64,000 nt of DNA from Pomacea canaliculata. Taxonomy: Eukaryota; Mollusca; Gastropoda; Architaenioglossa; Ampullariidae. The stretch covers positions 29,228,537 through 29,292,536 of the forward strand of contig NC_037591.1 of NCBI RefSeq assembly GCF_003073045.1, read 5' to 3'. Position 1 is the stretch's first letter. Every line of letters starts with the position of its first letter. Below are positions 49,912 through 62,659 of this stretch, piece after piece. Both the position numbers and the translations under genes were made by a program. The notes beneath the pieces are model-generated. The model was not told where the DNA came from and did not search any database. It saw only the letters and a program-made list of their open reading frames with translations.

Positions 49912-51659
49912 AGTTAACACATAATAACAAATAGAAGAGACTAAACGAGTGAACGTAAGTAAAAGTAAGTACTTTAAACCGTCAGTTTCTAAGGTATACC
50001 TACTAAAGCAGGTTCATGCATGTTTTAAACGGATGACTTGATATCTTTGTTGACATCGTAAGTACAAACTATGATACCTTTAAACATTCTCATTAGTTTC
50101 TAAGAAAACCAGAAATACACAAGTTTGCTATTAATAGCTCTGTGAAGTTACTTGCAATTTTTCGCAATGTTTGGAACTGAAGCTTGCTGTAACTTTTGTG
50201 TCAGGAAATACTGCCAACCCCATGGCGAGCTATTTTTACTTCACCTGCTGTCTGGGCATGCGCTATTGTTCAGATGTCTACCACATACACTTCTTACACT
50301 CTTCTGACGTCACTTCCTGTTTTCATGAAGGAGGTGTTGAACTTTGATATCAAACAGGTAACGGGATACGACTTTTAAAGTCTAACAGTTGAAGGAAGTC
50401 TTTTTTTATCATCCTAAATTATTTCATCCACACACACCTCATCACAACACACCCACGCACGCAAGAATACCTACACCCAAACGGGTACAACTAAATCGAT
50501 GGATTACTGTCTAAGAACTCTTGCAAAATGAACAGTAGATAAATAATTGTTGCTGTATATATTTGAGGTATCGTGCTCCTTATATTTTGTGGTGTTTCAG
50601 AATGGCGCTCTATCAGCTCTGCCCTTCCTGTGTCAAACTCTAGTATCAGTCTTTGCGGGGCAGGTGGCGGACAGGTTGAGAGAGAGAGGCATTCTCAGCA
50701 CCAAGAACACCAGGAAGCTCTTCCAGATCCTGGGTAAGGTCTTCAGTGTGGTTTTGGTGATTTTATTAAGGACCGACACTTCGATCAACACCAACATTTA
50801 CTGATAGACTATAGTGAAAAAGTCGTAAATATAGAAATATTTTATTGTTTAATGGCTATGTAGGTAAGTTACTGTGATGAGTCAGTGAGGAATGAGTCAA
50901 GGGTGATAACTGCTAAAAAAAAGTACTATGGGTAGCTATGAAATCGAAGTCATTAGCATAAAATGTAATCATTCTATTTGTGTTCCTGACAGCGTCTCTG
51001 GGATCGGCCACGTGCATCGTGTCAGCAGGCTACATGGACTGTAGTCAGCGAGCCGTGGCGGTGTTTCTGGTCTGCCTGTCCTTGTCTTTCATGGCTTTGA
51101 ACCGCGGAGGTTACATTGTCAATCACATTGAATCTCGCCCCTCGGTGGGTACTTTTGCTGATTGAATATTGAGACAAGGCTGTTTAGCGACTGGCAAGCT
51201 CTCTCTCTCTCTCTCTCTATTCGTTAATTAAATGTTTTAAATCTCATCTTTCGTAAATTGTTCAAAACCCGGTTAGGTGTTGACCTTTCACATCTCCGTG
51301 TCGTAAGCACGATAAACCCCTTACAGTTCCCTGCTCGTACGACCCCTAGTTTTGATGTCTCCCATTGGTTTGATAACGTCAGACTAATGACCTACGTGTT
51401 AAATCATCATTAATGCCATCCGTCATTTATGTTTCTTTCACAAGACATGCTGGGGTGATTTTTGGTATCACAAACACGGGTGGAACTGTTCCTGGAATGG
51501 TTGCACCACTAGTAGTAGGAGCCTTGACACCTAACGTGAGTAAAAACTCTAGGATTTTTTTTTTTCTAGCTATCAGTTCAGCTCAATTCCCTGGCTATTA
51601 GGTTAGAAATGACTTAGTTACGAATACTGAGCGAGATAAGAGTTTATCGTTGATAAAAC

Positions 51660-51660
<1 letters not shown>

Positions 51661-51692
<32 letters not shown>

Positions 51693-51714
51693 GTGTGCGT
51701 GTGTGTGTGTGCCT
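51661..51714. repeat. (TG)n microsatellite in P4 intron 11
   Basis: About 27 TG units with a few changes. A (CT)n run of about 20 bases also lies at 51201-51219 in intron 10. Confidence 0.9.
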
Positions 51715-52373
51715 GTGGAGGGAAGGAGGAAGAGGTAGAGAGAGGCCCACTAGGAAAACCTAAACTGTCGCATTGCCAAGTGAAGAATCAGTACCGTGAC
51801 TGTCACGAGTGTGACTCCTGTAAATAGCGGAGGCCGCCTTTAACCTCCGTCGCGCTAGGAACACTGGGCCACACTGTGACATTAGTCATGTGGACAATAG
51901 TAGCTGGTCACGTGAAATGTACTATCTCATGATCCTATTGTATTACATGAGTGTAATACTTGCACAGTATTGGTTGAACAGAGCGCCCACTTCTGTAGTT
52001 GGAAAAATAGTTTCATCCTCAGTGTGTGTCTGTACTCGTGGCCATTTTATTCTGTGAACTCGGTTGCAGGGAACGGCTGAAGAATGGCGTCACGTGTTCT
52101 ACGTCTGCGCCGCTTTTGTCCGTTGTGGGAGCGATGGTGTACGGCATCTTTGCGGAGGGAGAGTTACAGAGCTGGGCGGCGCCTCCGTCTGAAGAACATG
52201 TGGTGGAATGTCAAAGTGTGAAAGATGTAGAAAACCAAAAAAACCTCAGTCATCCCATCTCCCAGTGTGAAGACGCTTCTGTAGGGGACGTCACTAAGAA
52301 CAACGCCGACCTCCTGACTCCAAGAACAACAAGCAGTACCATTACAGAACCAGAGAAAGAACATCAAAATTAA

Positions 52374-53476
52374 CAACAAGCAAAAAAAATCGCCCTCTTG
52401 GATATGTTAGTATGTTCAAAAAATTATCAAGTGTAACGTATCTCTTTACCTATATAAAACAAGAACATATCCCAAATAGCGTAAAGAATATTGCAGAAGA
52501 AACACTGCTATTATATTCTAAGGCCTGCTTATTCGTCGATCATATTTTTTTGGAAATTGATACATATTTTTATTGAAAAGCTACGTGGACGTTCTAATAG
52601 ATGGATCCAAAAATAGAATTGTCAAAAAATATTCCTATTTGGTGGACAGGTCATTGTGTAGAGCAGATGAATGTTCTGAACCTTTGATGAACTCGACATT
52701 TATCCTCACGTAATATAACAAGCTATAACAAGCCTTTGAAGACTTAGTTAAGACAATGTCAGCAGAAAAAATAAAGAAATCTCGTGTCCCCCGTGTTATT
52801 ATAGTTTCTTCGTGAATGTGTTCACTAGTTAATACTTTAGAAACAACAACAACAACAAAAAGACTTACTTGTTTCTTCTTCCCGATATTCAGAGAATAAA
52901 CTGTCTTTACAGTGGAAGAAACTTCCTTTACAGGTTATACAATGGTCTTCACTTCACTTCACAATTAATAATCAGCATCACATGTCGAAACGCAATTAAT
53001 AGCAACGGACGCTGGAGCTAACCCTGACAACAACACACATCTACAAGACACAAGCCCCTAGTTGCTCCCACTGTATATAACACATCTAGAAACATCCAGC
53101 ATCTACTTGTCACGCATGTCGCTATCCACCGAAGAGTGCAGTTAACAAGATTAACAAGGAGTCGGTTCAAAGCCGTGCGGGATCTCCACAAATGGCGACA
53201 ATACTTAGTTCGTAACACACGCACGTGCACACGGATACAGACCTAGTACCTGCCTTTAGGACCTTTAGTTTTATAAAGTTTTAATAGTAATTTACATTTG
53301 AAGTTTTTCACAGTATAAAATTCTCACGCAACGGACAAAGAAACAAATTGATTTCAGGAAAAGTGCCAGAAAATTTACTAATTATAAAAACAAATTGTAG
53401 TTTACATAACATCAGTTGTAAAGTACATGTATCATATTTAGTCTACCATGTGACGAATGCTTGTTTTTGGTGTGAC
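52374..53476. other. P4 3' region and P5 upstream block
   Basis: The first 400 bases are the P4 3' flank with AATAAA at 52770-52775. From about 52960 the sequence is a duplicate of 56120-57430 (for example ATAACACATCTAGAAACATC against ATAACATATCTAGAAACATC). No gene is recognised. Confidence 0.5.
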
Positions 53477-54103
53477 GAACATGAAGACAAACGATTAGTC
53501 AAGGTGTTTGCATGCTCCCTGACATCTCCGCTCAGATATAAACGATGATTTAAAGGAAAAAGGGAGTCAAACTCTTCGTTTGCTTAGCTAAAATAATGAG
53601 GTTCTGAAATATTTTTATTGAAAATGTAACGTTAAAAACACTGCTACATCAAAGCAAACATTAGCTACACTGAAACTATTACTTTTTCAGCTTTATCATA
53701 CTTCACACTACTTTTCTTTAGAGTTCGTTAACCTTGTCATCACCGTACTCTTGTCATCACTATGCCATTTCCGAATGTGAGTTACCGGCGTTGTGACGAC
53801 CTGCACTCAGAAGACTGAGGACAACTCAGAGATGTTACATAGCAACACATGTGACGTACTTAGAGCGTCTAAGACCTATGTAGCACAAGCGATTGTAAGT
53901 AAAAAATCGTGTTGCTAAACTAAACTTTGCGGAGACATAATTGAGAATGTCAATCTCCAACTGTTTAAGTCAATGCCTACCATTGAAGCCAACTGTTTAA
54001 CTCCCCATGCTCTTTAAGTGACACTGCTATCATTTGTAGACCCACTAGTCTCTGTGTTGTAGTTCTCGCTTGTAACGACTGACCACACGACACGAGAACA
54101 AAG

Positions 54104-54827
54104 ATGACAACAACGGGCTCCGAGGATGTTGTGCCCAAAGGTAAGACATGTTTTTTTTTTAAACTGTGTGTCGCAAGAAGAAGTCAGCAATTAATAAGGC
54201 GAGTTATGGGTAGAAAACGTGTGGAATGGAAAAATGCAATTCTTTTAAAATTGTTCTTCTGAGACACTTTAGCTTGGTAATGAGAGTATTCTCAGCAGAA
54301 GGTCACCAGTTGCAAGTTTTAGTGTGAGCATGAAAATCATCCTTGACCAAGCAGATTAGACGATATTTATTAGGAAGAGATCGAAGGAAGCATTTTCGGA
54401 TTTCAATTCTTATGTAGCTATTTTGAAACATTTAAACACTGCTTTAACTAATTGCTTGTACTTGTCATTCTATCTGGGACACTTCTCCATCGTTTAAAAT
54501 AAATTTTGCTTACTTTACTTTTATATTTTAAGATATAACTAGCTTTGTCTTTTAATATTCGTTGTGCCTTCGTCTGTTTTGACAGCACCTGCGTTATGTT
54601 CTCAAAGATGGAATCTCGCCATACTCTCTTTCTTTGGCATTCTTATCGTTTACTTCAATCGCTTGATACTCAGCGTGGCCATCATCTGCATGGTGCGTGC
54701 GCCTTCCATCAACGTCACTTCCGATCACCAGACAAATGAAGGTATCTTAGCTACACACCGCCTCGCTACCAATGTCACCCTCACTTACCCGGATGAATTA
54801 AAAGAAGTTGAAGAGTTCGTCGTTTGA
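54104..54827 (+). pseudogene. SLC17 (sialin-like) transporter copy P5, reduced to exons 1-2
   Basis: Exon 1 (54104-54140, MTTTGSEDVVPK) is followed by exon 2 starting at 54586 after GACAG. Exon 2 reads [20 protein letters not shown] and helix 1 as [14 protein letters not shown], with Ile replacing the Asn of RxNLSV. After TLTYPDE the exon stops matching. Its last part and the donor are deleted and exon DNA is joined to intron DNA: ATTAAAAGAAGTTGAAGAG here matches P6 intron 2 at 59461-59480. A stop follows at 54825-54827. No later exons were found; from about 55690 the sequence resembles the 3' flank of P4. A deletion has removed the body of the gene. Confidence 0.8.
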
Positions 54828-56751
54828 TGGTCTTCCTTCTTATTGTCCACAGCATGACTAGCAAATTGTAGAACTGAGCACGCTGGACAAGTATACAGGG
54901 GAATGGCTGGCCATATAAGGTGACTATGATGGAGGCCGCAAGTCGATTGTTTGTATTATGTGTATTGTATGAGTTTTATACTTGGGTTTTTATGGCCTTT
55001 TGGAGGGGCATTTGTAAATAATCTTGATACCTTGATATGTATTTTATGCTTATTCATTTATAGATCTTTTGAAAGGGGTGTTTACATTTAGTATTGGTGT
55101 ATATTTTATGTTGGTGCATATTATTTTAATCTTTATTGACAGTAAGTAGAAGTAAAATGGCTATTATTCATATTTACCGTGTTCTCCTGGTTAAATCGTG
55201 ATAAGAAAATTATGTGTCTGTGGTTATGATAGGGAATAAATAATGTATCTTAATATGGTTTTTGGTAATATAGAACAACTTGCAAGTAAATATAGCTACT
55301 GTTAGTCTTGTTCTAATGACTTGTCAACTGAAGGACGTTTTACAGACCAAAACAAAGGACAATCTTTTAAACGTATCGAACCAAGCTGTCTTCAGCTACA
55401 ACACCGCAGCAAAATAGGGTTAATATATACCACCAAAAACATTGTTGGGGCATTATTGGTTGAATGTGGGGTTTCTTTGGGTAATGAACGAATGGCCCAA
55501 GATCGGGATAAGATGGGCGATACCTTAGTACCAAGATTCGACCAAGACTTGCCCAATTTTGGGCTAAGCGTGGCCCAACTATCACCTCCAATGAAAAGAT
55601 CAAGGAAGAGCCAATATTGGTACCAAGGCAGACCAAGGATGCACCAAGCTTGGCCGAATCTTGGTGTGTTTGCTGGGACAGTCCACTGTAAGCCTTTAAA
55701 GACTGAGTGAAGATGGTGAACACAGAGTACAAAAAAATAAATCACGTGAAAAAAATTCCTGCTTTATTATAATTTCTTAATAAATGTGTCAATTGTGAAA
55801 TTTTATTGATACTTTTACTCCAAAAGATGTTTCTTTTTTTCAGATGTCAATCTATCCTGGAGAACTACTTGCCCAATAGATATGTCAGCATTGTTTGTGT
55901 TTGTAAATGGTAATGTAGATGCAAAGTGGAGACAAGATAAACTCTCAACATCTCAGCTATTTTATGCAAACACACACACACACCTATGTCAGTGACTCGT
56001 TTGTGGGTCGACATCTTTGATGCCAACTTACGACAATCTATACTTTTGAGGTAGAAGAGAGAGTTTTAAAACACTTCATTTACACTTTATACAACGATCT
56101 TCACTTGCAAACATCAGACAATTAGTAATCAGCAGCACAGATCGAAACATGCAACTCGCGCTGGAACTACACCTGACAACGACACACACCTACAGATCAC
56201 AGGTGACACAGCCGTAGCTGCTACCGTGTTGTTACTCTTACTACAATGTATAACATATCTAGAAACATCTACCAGTTACTTGTACTTGTCACGAATGTGC
56301 GCTATCTCACCGAAGAGTGCAGTTAACGAGATTTACGCCAGTCACACTAACACTCGCTACAATGTCTAGGAGGCCGGTTCAAAACCGCACGGCCGACACC
56401 GGTGGGGTTATCCGAGGTCAAATACCTTTTCTATCGCATCAAACCGCCGGTCGTGATCTCCACCAATGGCTACATCACTTATTTCGTAACACACGCACGT
56501 GCACACGGACACAAACACTCGTACCTGCCTTTAGGACTTTTAGTTTCTCTAAAGTGTGAATAGTAATTTACATTGGAAGTACTTAACAGTAAAAATTTCT
56601 CACGCGACAGACGAAAAATTAAGTTGATGTAGGTAATATATCAGAAAAATTTAATAATAACAAAACAAATTATAGTTTAATGAATTATAAAGGGGAATTA
56701 CACTTATTACATTTAGTCTACCATGTGACGAGTGCATGTTTTCAGTGTCAC
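54828..56751. other. Spacer between P5 and P6
   Basis: No gene is recognised. A frame at 55321-55710 spans a stretch with the recurring words CCAAGATTCGACCAAG and GCCCAATTTTGGGC, which looks like a short unnamed repeat rather than a protein gene. From about 56110 the sequence is the second copy of the P5 upstream block. Confidence 0.45.
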
Positions 56752-57577
56752 GCGCATGAAGACAAACGATTAGTCAAGGTGTGTGCACTGTCTCTGACAT
56801 GACCCCTTAGATGTAAGCGAGTATTTAAAGGTAAAAGGGAGTCAAACGATCATTTTGGCGCAAATGATGAGGTTTTGAATCATATTTAATGAAAATTAAA
56901 GGTTAATAAGCAATTTTTAAACTTATTATAGTCCATAGCCTTCTGTACAGTGACTGACACATCAACGGATACATTAGCGCACTGAAACTATTACCTTTGC
57001 AGCTTCATGATCTTTCACACTAGTATTCTGTAGAGTTTTTTAACATGCTATCATTTTACTGTTTTCATCACTACACCATTTCCAAATGTGCCATACTACG
57101 TTTTGACGACCTGCCATCAGGAAAATGAGAACAGCTCTTGTGCGTGACTGCTCAGAGATGTTACATAACAACACATCACGTGACGGACTTAGAGCGTCTA
57201 AGACCTATGTCCACAAGCGATTGTAAGTAAATAATCGTTTACTGAACTAAACTTTGCGGTGATATAATTGGGAATGTTAATACCCATCTGTTTAAGTCAA
57301 TGTCTATCATTTAACCCAACCGTTTCACTCCTCGTGCCCTTTAAGTGACAAACTGCAATCCTTTGTGCAGACCCACCAGTCCCTGTGGTGATGTAGTTCT
57401 CGCTTGTAACGATAGACTACACTAAACGACAAGCAAACATGGAGACAACAGGCCCCAAAGGTGTTTTGCCCAAAGGTAAGACATGTTTTATTTAAAGTGT
57501 GTGAAGCAATACAAAGTCAACAGTCAGTGAGGAGAGTTACAGGCAAAAAAGGTGAGGAAAGAAAAACTGCAAACTTA

Positions 57578-58828
57578 TTATTAGATATTAAATTAAAATG
57601 TCTTCAAATCAGAGTGCTACATAGAACTCTGGGGACAAAAGGAATGTTATTCCACATGGGACTAGATATGATTGTGTCTGCAGCCTTTGCAGAGATGAGA
57701 AAGAAAATTTCAGCATATATTTTGGAACTGTAAATATGCTCATGATTTTTGGAGAAATTTACAAAAGTGTATGTGAGACAAAAGTACAAATGCTCCAAAG
57801 ATAACTATCAGTGAACATTTGGCTCTGTTTGGATGCAGTAAGAACTTTGATCAGTTGTTGTACTTGATTTAATTTTACTGCTTCGCAAAAGCATACTTAT
57901 ATTCTTGTAGATTTAAAAAAGTCATCCCCCAGTTAGAATCCTTTATCCAAATATTGAAACAGAGATATACAATTAAAAAATTCAATGCATAATTAGAAAT
58001 AAATGAAGAAAAGTTTGCTAAACACTGGTAACATATAAACAACTTGTTAACTAGACTAAATACTGACTGGACATATATACATGTATATATAAATAAAAAT
58101 GACTTCATGATTACCTAAAGCTACATATGTCTTGATATGACATACATTAATATTATTGTGCTATCAGCCTATGAAACATAGGATCCAAGTTGCCTTTTAT
58201 GATGGTTGCTTGAATTATGTGAGATGGAAAAAACTAATATTTTTCTGTTGTGTAAAATTTTACTTTGCTGGCTTCTCTGGGCAGATGGATGTCTTGTTAA
58301 AATGTCTGTTGATCTATGTGCATATTTTTGTTGTTATATTGCTATATTGTAAAATATTGCTTTTTGTTAAATTAATATTGTTATGTATCTGTAAAAAAGT
58401 GTATCCCTTATGTCTTCTTGTAGTCTACATACCCTATACCTATCTGAAAGTGTTTGTGAGTAGATGTTTTAATTCCCCAATTTAACATTTATACTGAAGA
58501 TAATATGTAGGTGTGGTGTGCCTCGGATATAACTGATGTCATTTTATAAACTAGTATACGTCAAGTGCGTGGTTAAAATGTGCTAAGTGCCTGAAAAAGA
58601 GTTCGGGAATGGAAAATTTTCTAATTATGTATTATGTGTTTTTATTACCATGTGTTGAATGCTATGTATACAACTGTAAGCTGCTCCTGACATAGGGTAT
58701 GTATAATGAGGTTGAGGAAATGTTTGTGTACATTGACAGGGATATGTTTGTTGATTTATTTATGCCAATTGTTTTTTGTGGCAGTATTTTATGTTTTGTG
58801 CTATATGTATTGTTTAATAAAAAAAATT
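57578..58828 (+). mobile_element. L1-like non-LTR retrotransposon 3' fragment
   Basis: Inserted in P6 intron 1; P5 intron 1 lacks it. The start encodes KCLQIRVLHRTLGTKGMLF and, after frame breaks, words resembling the cysteine-rich C-terminal segment of L1-type ORF2 (FCRDEKENF, HDFWRNLQKC). The end is AATAAAAAAAATTT, a short A-rich tail. Limits are approximate; AAACTT on both sides may be a target duplication. It is strongly decayed. Confidence 0.6.
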
Positions 58829-59764
58829 TAAACTTTCTGTAAAACTGTCCTTCTGAGGCACTGTACCTTAGTAATTGGAGCATCTCAACAAAGGTGACCA
58901 GTTCGAAACATTGATGTTAGCATGAAAATCATCCTTGACCAAGCAGATTAAACGATATTTATTAGAAAGAGATAAAAAAATGTTTGGATTTCTACTTTTT
59001 ATGTTGCTTTTTTAATACATTATGCCACTTCTTTAACTAACTGCTTTTTATCTAATAAGCTTCTTTGAAAGTTTTTCTTTTCTTGATCTGTTTTGACAGC
59101 GTTTTGTTCTCAAAGATGGAATCTCGCCATACTCTCTTTCTTTGGCATTCTCATCTTATACGTCACTCGCTTGAACCTCAGCGTGGCCATCATCTGTATG
59201 GTGCGTGCGCCTCCAGTCAACGTCACTTCCTATCACCAGACGAATGACAGTATCGTAGCTACACACAGCCTCACTACCAAAGTCACCCTCGCTTACCCGG
59301 ATGTGACTGCACAGGAATATAGAGGCAGACGACAGGGTCGCTGAAAGTGGCTGCACTTTGGAAATAATAAAATCAAGCCTGTCTGTGAACGTGAGGAGAA
59401 TTAATTTGTCTACTCACCATTTTGTTTTTCTCTTGCTAGCAGTTTAATACTTAACCTTAAATTAAAAGAAGATGAAGAGTTAATCTTTTTGTGGTCTTCA
59501 CTCAGGTTGTCCACAAAATGACTAGCACAGTGTACAACACGTCTGTCGTGTGGCAGGAAATGATTAATTTAGGTGTGTTCATGCTTTTGACATAAGTAGT
59601 TTTTACATTTGATTATACTAAAATATTTTAGGAGAACTGCACTAAACAGAATATCTTTAGTCGTGTTAAGAAAGGTAAACCCAGAAGGGTACACAACAGT
59701 GTCAGTAACAGCACTCGGCGATTTCATACCTTTTCAAACTAATCCATGGTTATCCATTATATAA

Positions 59765-59900
59765 GCCAAGAGGCTGAGGTTACACCGACTAACCCCTGTG
59801 TATCGCTACTTTCAAAACTGCTTGAAAGTTCAATCATAAACCGATATTTAATACAACAGGAACATCTTCAGATAAAACAGCCTGGGAAAGGACCATCTCA
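59765..59900 (+). mobile_element. Small non-LTR reverse transcriptase remnant
   Basis: In P6 intron 2 the plus strand reads VSLLSKLLESSIINRYLIQQ and EHLQIKQPGKG, similar to the N-terminal reverse transcriptase block of LINEs (RPVSLLSKLLE). Only this block is visible, so the call is tentative. Confidence 0.35.
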
Positions 59901-62659
59901 CACATGACACACAGAACTAACATTTAACTAGTTATTGTTATCAGTAGTAATAACCGGCCGTGAGTGTGTGTGTGTGCAAACTCTGCGTTCGTACATGCTC
60001 TGTTCTCTGTAATTTGTCTATTGTTATAAAATGTCAAAATACCTTTATTTATCAATATATCAGTTACATTTACAACGTATTTTTTATTTAATCAGCTATT
60101 TAATAATTATCAATTTAAATGATGCAACCATATGTTCACAATTTATCAAGCAAAGTTTCTTTTTCAGGCTGGCGAGTTTGACTGGGATAAGGAAACACAG
60201 TCTCGTCTTCTGGCCATGTACTTCTATGGGTACTCGACCTTCTGTCACACTTCTAAATGCAACTTTATAAAAAAAAATTTTAAGAAGACAATCCATCTTG
60301 GCAAGAAATCAACTAAAAGTTAAAACTAAAATTCTCTAAAGACCTAATGTTATACTAATAGGTCATTTCGTTCCCATTGGCTTTGCAGGTGACAGATAAA
60401 CCTTCATTCGTTAAGTTTTGAAGTGTTGCCTTAGTCATGACATTAACATGTAGGTAAACTAAATAATATAATGACGAGGTTTCTTTTGTTTTTAGGTACA
60501 TTTTCACTCAAATCCCGGTGGTGGCTGGCTGGTCGGTTTGGTGGGCGGCTGGTGTGGGGGCTTTGTCAGAGTATTTGTGCCCTGAGCACGCTGGTTATGC
60601 CCCTTGCTGCACGTGCTCATGTTTATTTAGTGTATGGCCTTAGGTTTCTCCTGGGATTTGCAGCGGTTTGTTCTGTTTTACATGCCCATGAGAACTACTC
60701 CTAATGTCATAATTAAGTTAAAAAAAAACATGCTGAAGGTTATCGGACTTTATATACCTAGACACGGCTACATATAGTTTTTATTTCTAATATCGTGCTT
60801 TTTCTTTTGTAATAGTATGTAATATTATAGCTGTCTATTGATATAAAAGTTTTACACTAACTGTTTAAGACATTATATTTCTCTTCTCGTGTTAATTAGT
60901 ATTACCATGTAAATAATTTTAGTAATATATTTCTGCAGTATTTTATGCAGCATAAAGCACAGGTTAATTTTTCTATAAAGACTGTTTAACCTATGTTTTT
61001 CTGTGCTCTATGCCTTTTTAAATCATTCTGTGCTCAGTTTGTGTTTTTGAATTTTCTAGTATTTCAGTTTGTAGTTCAATGTGTGTGTGTGTGTTTCAGG
61101 GTGTCTCTTTACCTTGTTTTTACGCCATGATGGGCAATTGGGCGCCAAAACTGGAGAGAAGCAAAATAATGTCCTTCTGCTTAGCTGGTGACGTTTCCTC
61201 CGTAGACATATCTCTTTAAATTAACATTTTTTGTAAATAGTGTTTTGCGATTATCGTAATCAATTAAGTAAACATGTGTGAATGTCAAGTAAAGTGAGAG
61301 AGAGATTAAACAATTTCTTAGCCTCTACATATTCATATGTAAGGTATGTTGGGTGCTAGAGTAGAGGGATCTTTAGTAGCTCATTTTACTTTGCTATTTA
61401 GGTATGCCAAGTGCAATTGTACTGACCTTTCCGCTGTCCTCTCTGCTGTGTGCCTACGGTTTTGACAACGGCTGGGGGTCCATCTTCTATCTGTCTGGTA
61501 GTATTCATCTGTTGAAATATAAAAAGTCGCCTTTGTTTCTGTTCAGAAAATTATTTAATCTATATTGATTGCAGTGTTTTTGTCTCACGACACGGCTTGA
61601 CATGTGCATTCGCTCACATCAAAACAGATTTTCTTCGTGAGGCAGCCCCTCCTAGAGTGACAATAATTTATTTCCACAAGAGATTAAATATATATTTAAA
61701 AGTATAATCCACTTCACATAATGTTTCCAATCGACAGTCATATACCCTTCACTGTAATCCTTAAGTTTCCAATTGTTCATCATTGCAAATCCTCATTACT
61801 GTTCATCACAGCTAAACATCGTAAATTGTTCATCGCCCTTTAGTATCTCTATAAAGACCGCTAACCGTTCATGTATAAGTCTTCTGTAACACTCCGTTCA
61901 ATGGCAGTGATAGTCCTTTCCCTACACTTTTAGTTTTAAAAAATAGAAATGTTCTGACTTTTCCCGGAGTAAGGGCTCTATCACTGATTTCGTAAAGGGT
62001 TTAGGCGACTTGACCAAGGTGGCGGTCCATCATCCCCAAGATAAGTCTCCGTGCCTTTAAGAACCAACACGGTGATACATTTATGCCTTCTTCCACGTAG
62101 CACCAAACAGTCGAGTACCCCCGTTGCTCTGTTCTCGACCTCGTCTCTAACGGGTCTATGTGTCCAGTGTCTAGGCACAGGTACTGAGGTCACCTTCGTG
62201 TTTGTCTCCAACATCCGGGATGCTCGCTCGGCAAAAATCCACTAGCCCCTAACCAGGCCTGACGTGGGTAACATTCCCACACTATACACTTCACCCTCCA
62301 TACCCTGACCCTGACAGTTTACACGTGCTAAGTACCATTTTTGTTTTCAGGAATAGGCAACCTGGTGTGGGTCGTGGTGTGGTTTGTGGTGACGGCAGAC
62401 ACGCCAGCTAAACACAAGAGGATCAGCGAGGCTGAACGGAACTACATACAGCGATCTATTGGCGACACACCTGAGGGCACGGTACAGGATTAGGTTTCTC
62501 TAACACCTATGTGTTAATCATTTTATAATTAGATCTTATAGGACTGGGGAGGAAAAATATTTGTATACTAATCATTTTTTTATCAGTTTAGGTATTAAGA
62601 GGAACATGGGGTTCCACAACCACAGTTGAAAGCAATACTGGAACAAATTATAGCAAATA

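Larger units (their letters stand above)
46325..52373 (+). pseudogene. SLC17 (sialin-like) transporter copy P4, two +1 frameshifts
   Basis: All 12 exons are present: 46325-46355, 47178-47473, 47831-47892, 48197-48368, 48750-48837, 49058-49153, 49385-49515, 50205-50357, 50601-50733, 50993-51144, 51445-51535 and 52070-52373. Exons 1-9 are open and splice in frame (MVYSEEILPK start; [57 protein letters not shown]). Exon 10 is 152 bp instead of 151: an extra A in ATTGAATCTCGCCCC shifts the frame before exon 11. Exon 12 has an extra T in GCCGCTTTTGTCCG, inside helix 12. Beyond it the original frame (GIFAEGELQSWAAPP, tail ending EPEKEHQN, stop 52371-52373) is still readable. The two insertions do not cancel. 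Both could be assembly errors; if so P4 is a third full gene of a diverged subtype. Confidence 0.85.
57439..62481 (+). pseudogene. SLC17 (sialin-like) transporter copy P6, broken and incomplete
   Basis: Seven exons are visible: 57439-57475 (METTGPKGVLPK), 59100-59390, 60168-60229, 60496-60665, 61100-61187, 61402-61497 and 62351-62481. Exon 2 has one extra base just after PDVTA, giving a stop at 59342-59344. Exon 4 is 170 bp instead of 172, with two bases missing in the IPGGW codons. Later exons are well kept: GVSLPCFYAMMGNWAPKLER in exon 5 (Asn where others have Arg) and TPAKHKRISEAERNYIQRSI in exon 7. Exons 8-12 are not found in the remaining 1.5 kb and are either beyond the window or lost. 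Intron 1 contains an L1-like fragment. It is a sister of P5 and P4. Confidence 0.82.

Noticed and set aside
55321..55745. Three overlapping 117-129 codon frames between P5 and P6
   Set aside because: The segment consists of related short words (CCAAGxTTxG, GCCCAA), so open frames on both strands reflect repetition.
61981..62245. Overlapping frames in P6 intron 6
   Set aside because: The minus-strand frame resembles a repeat-derived ORF in composition, but I see no motif or boundary that supports a call.
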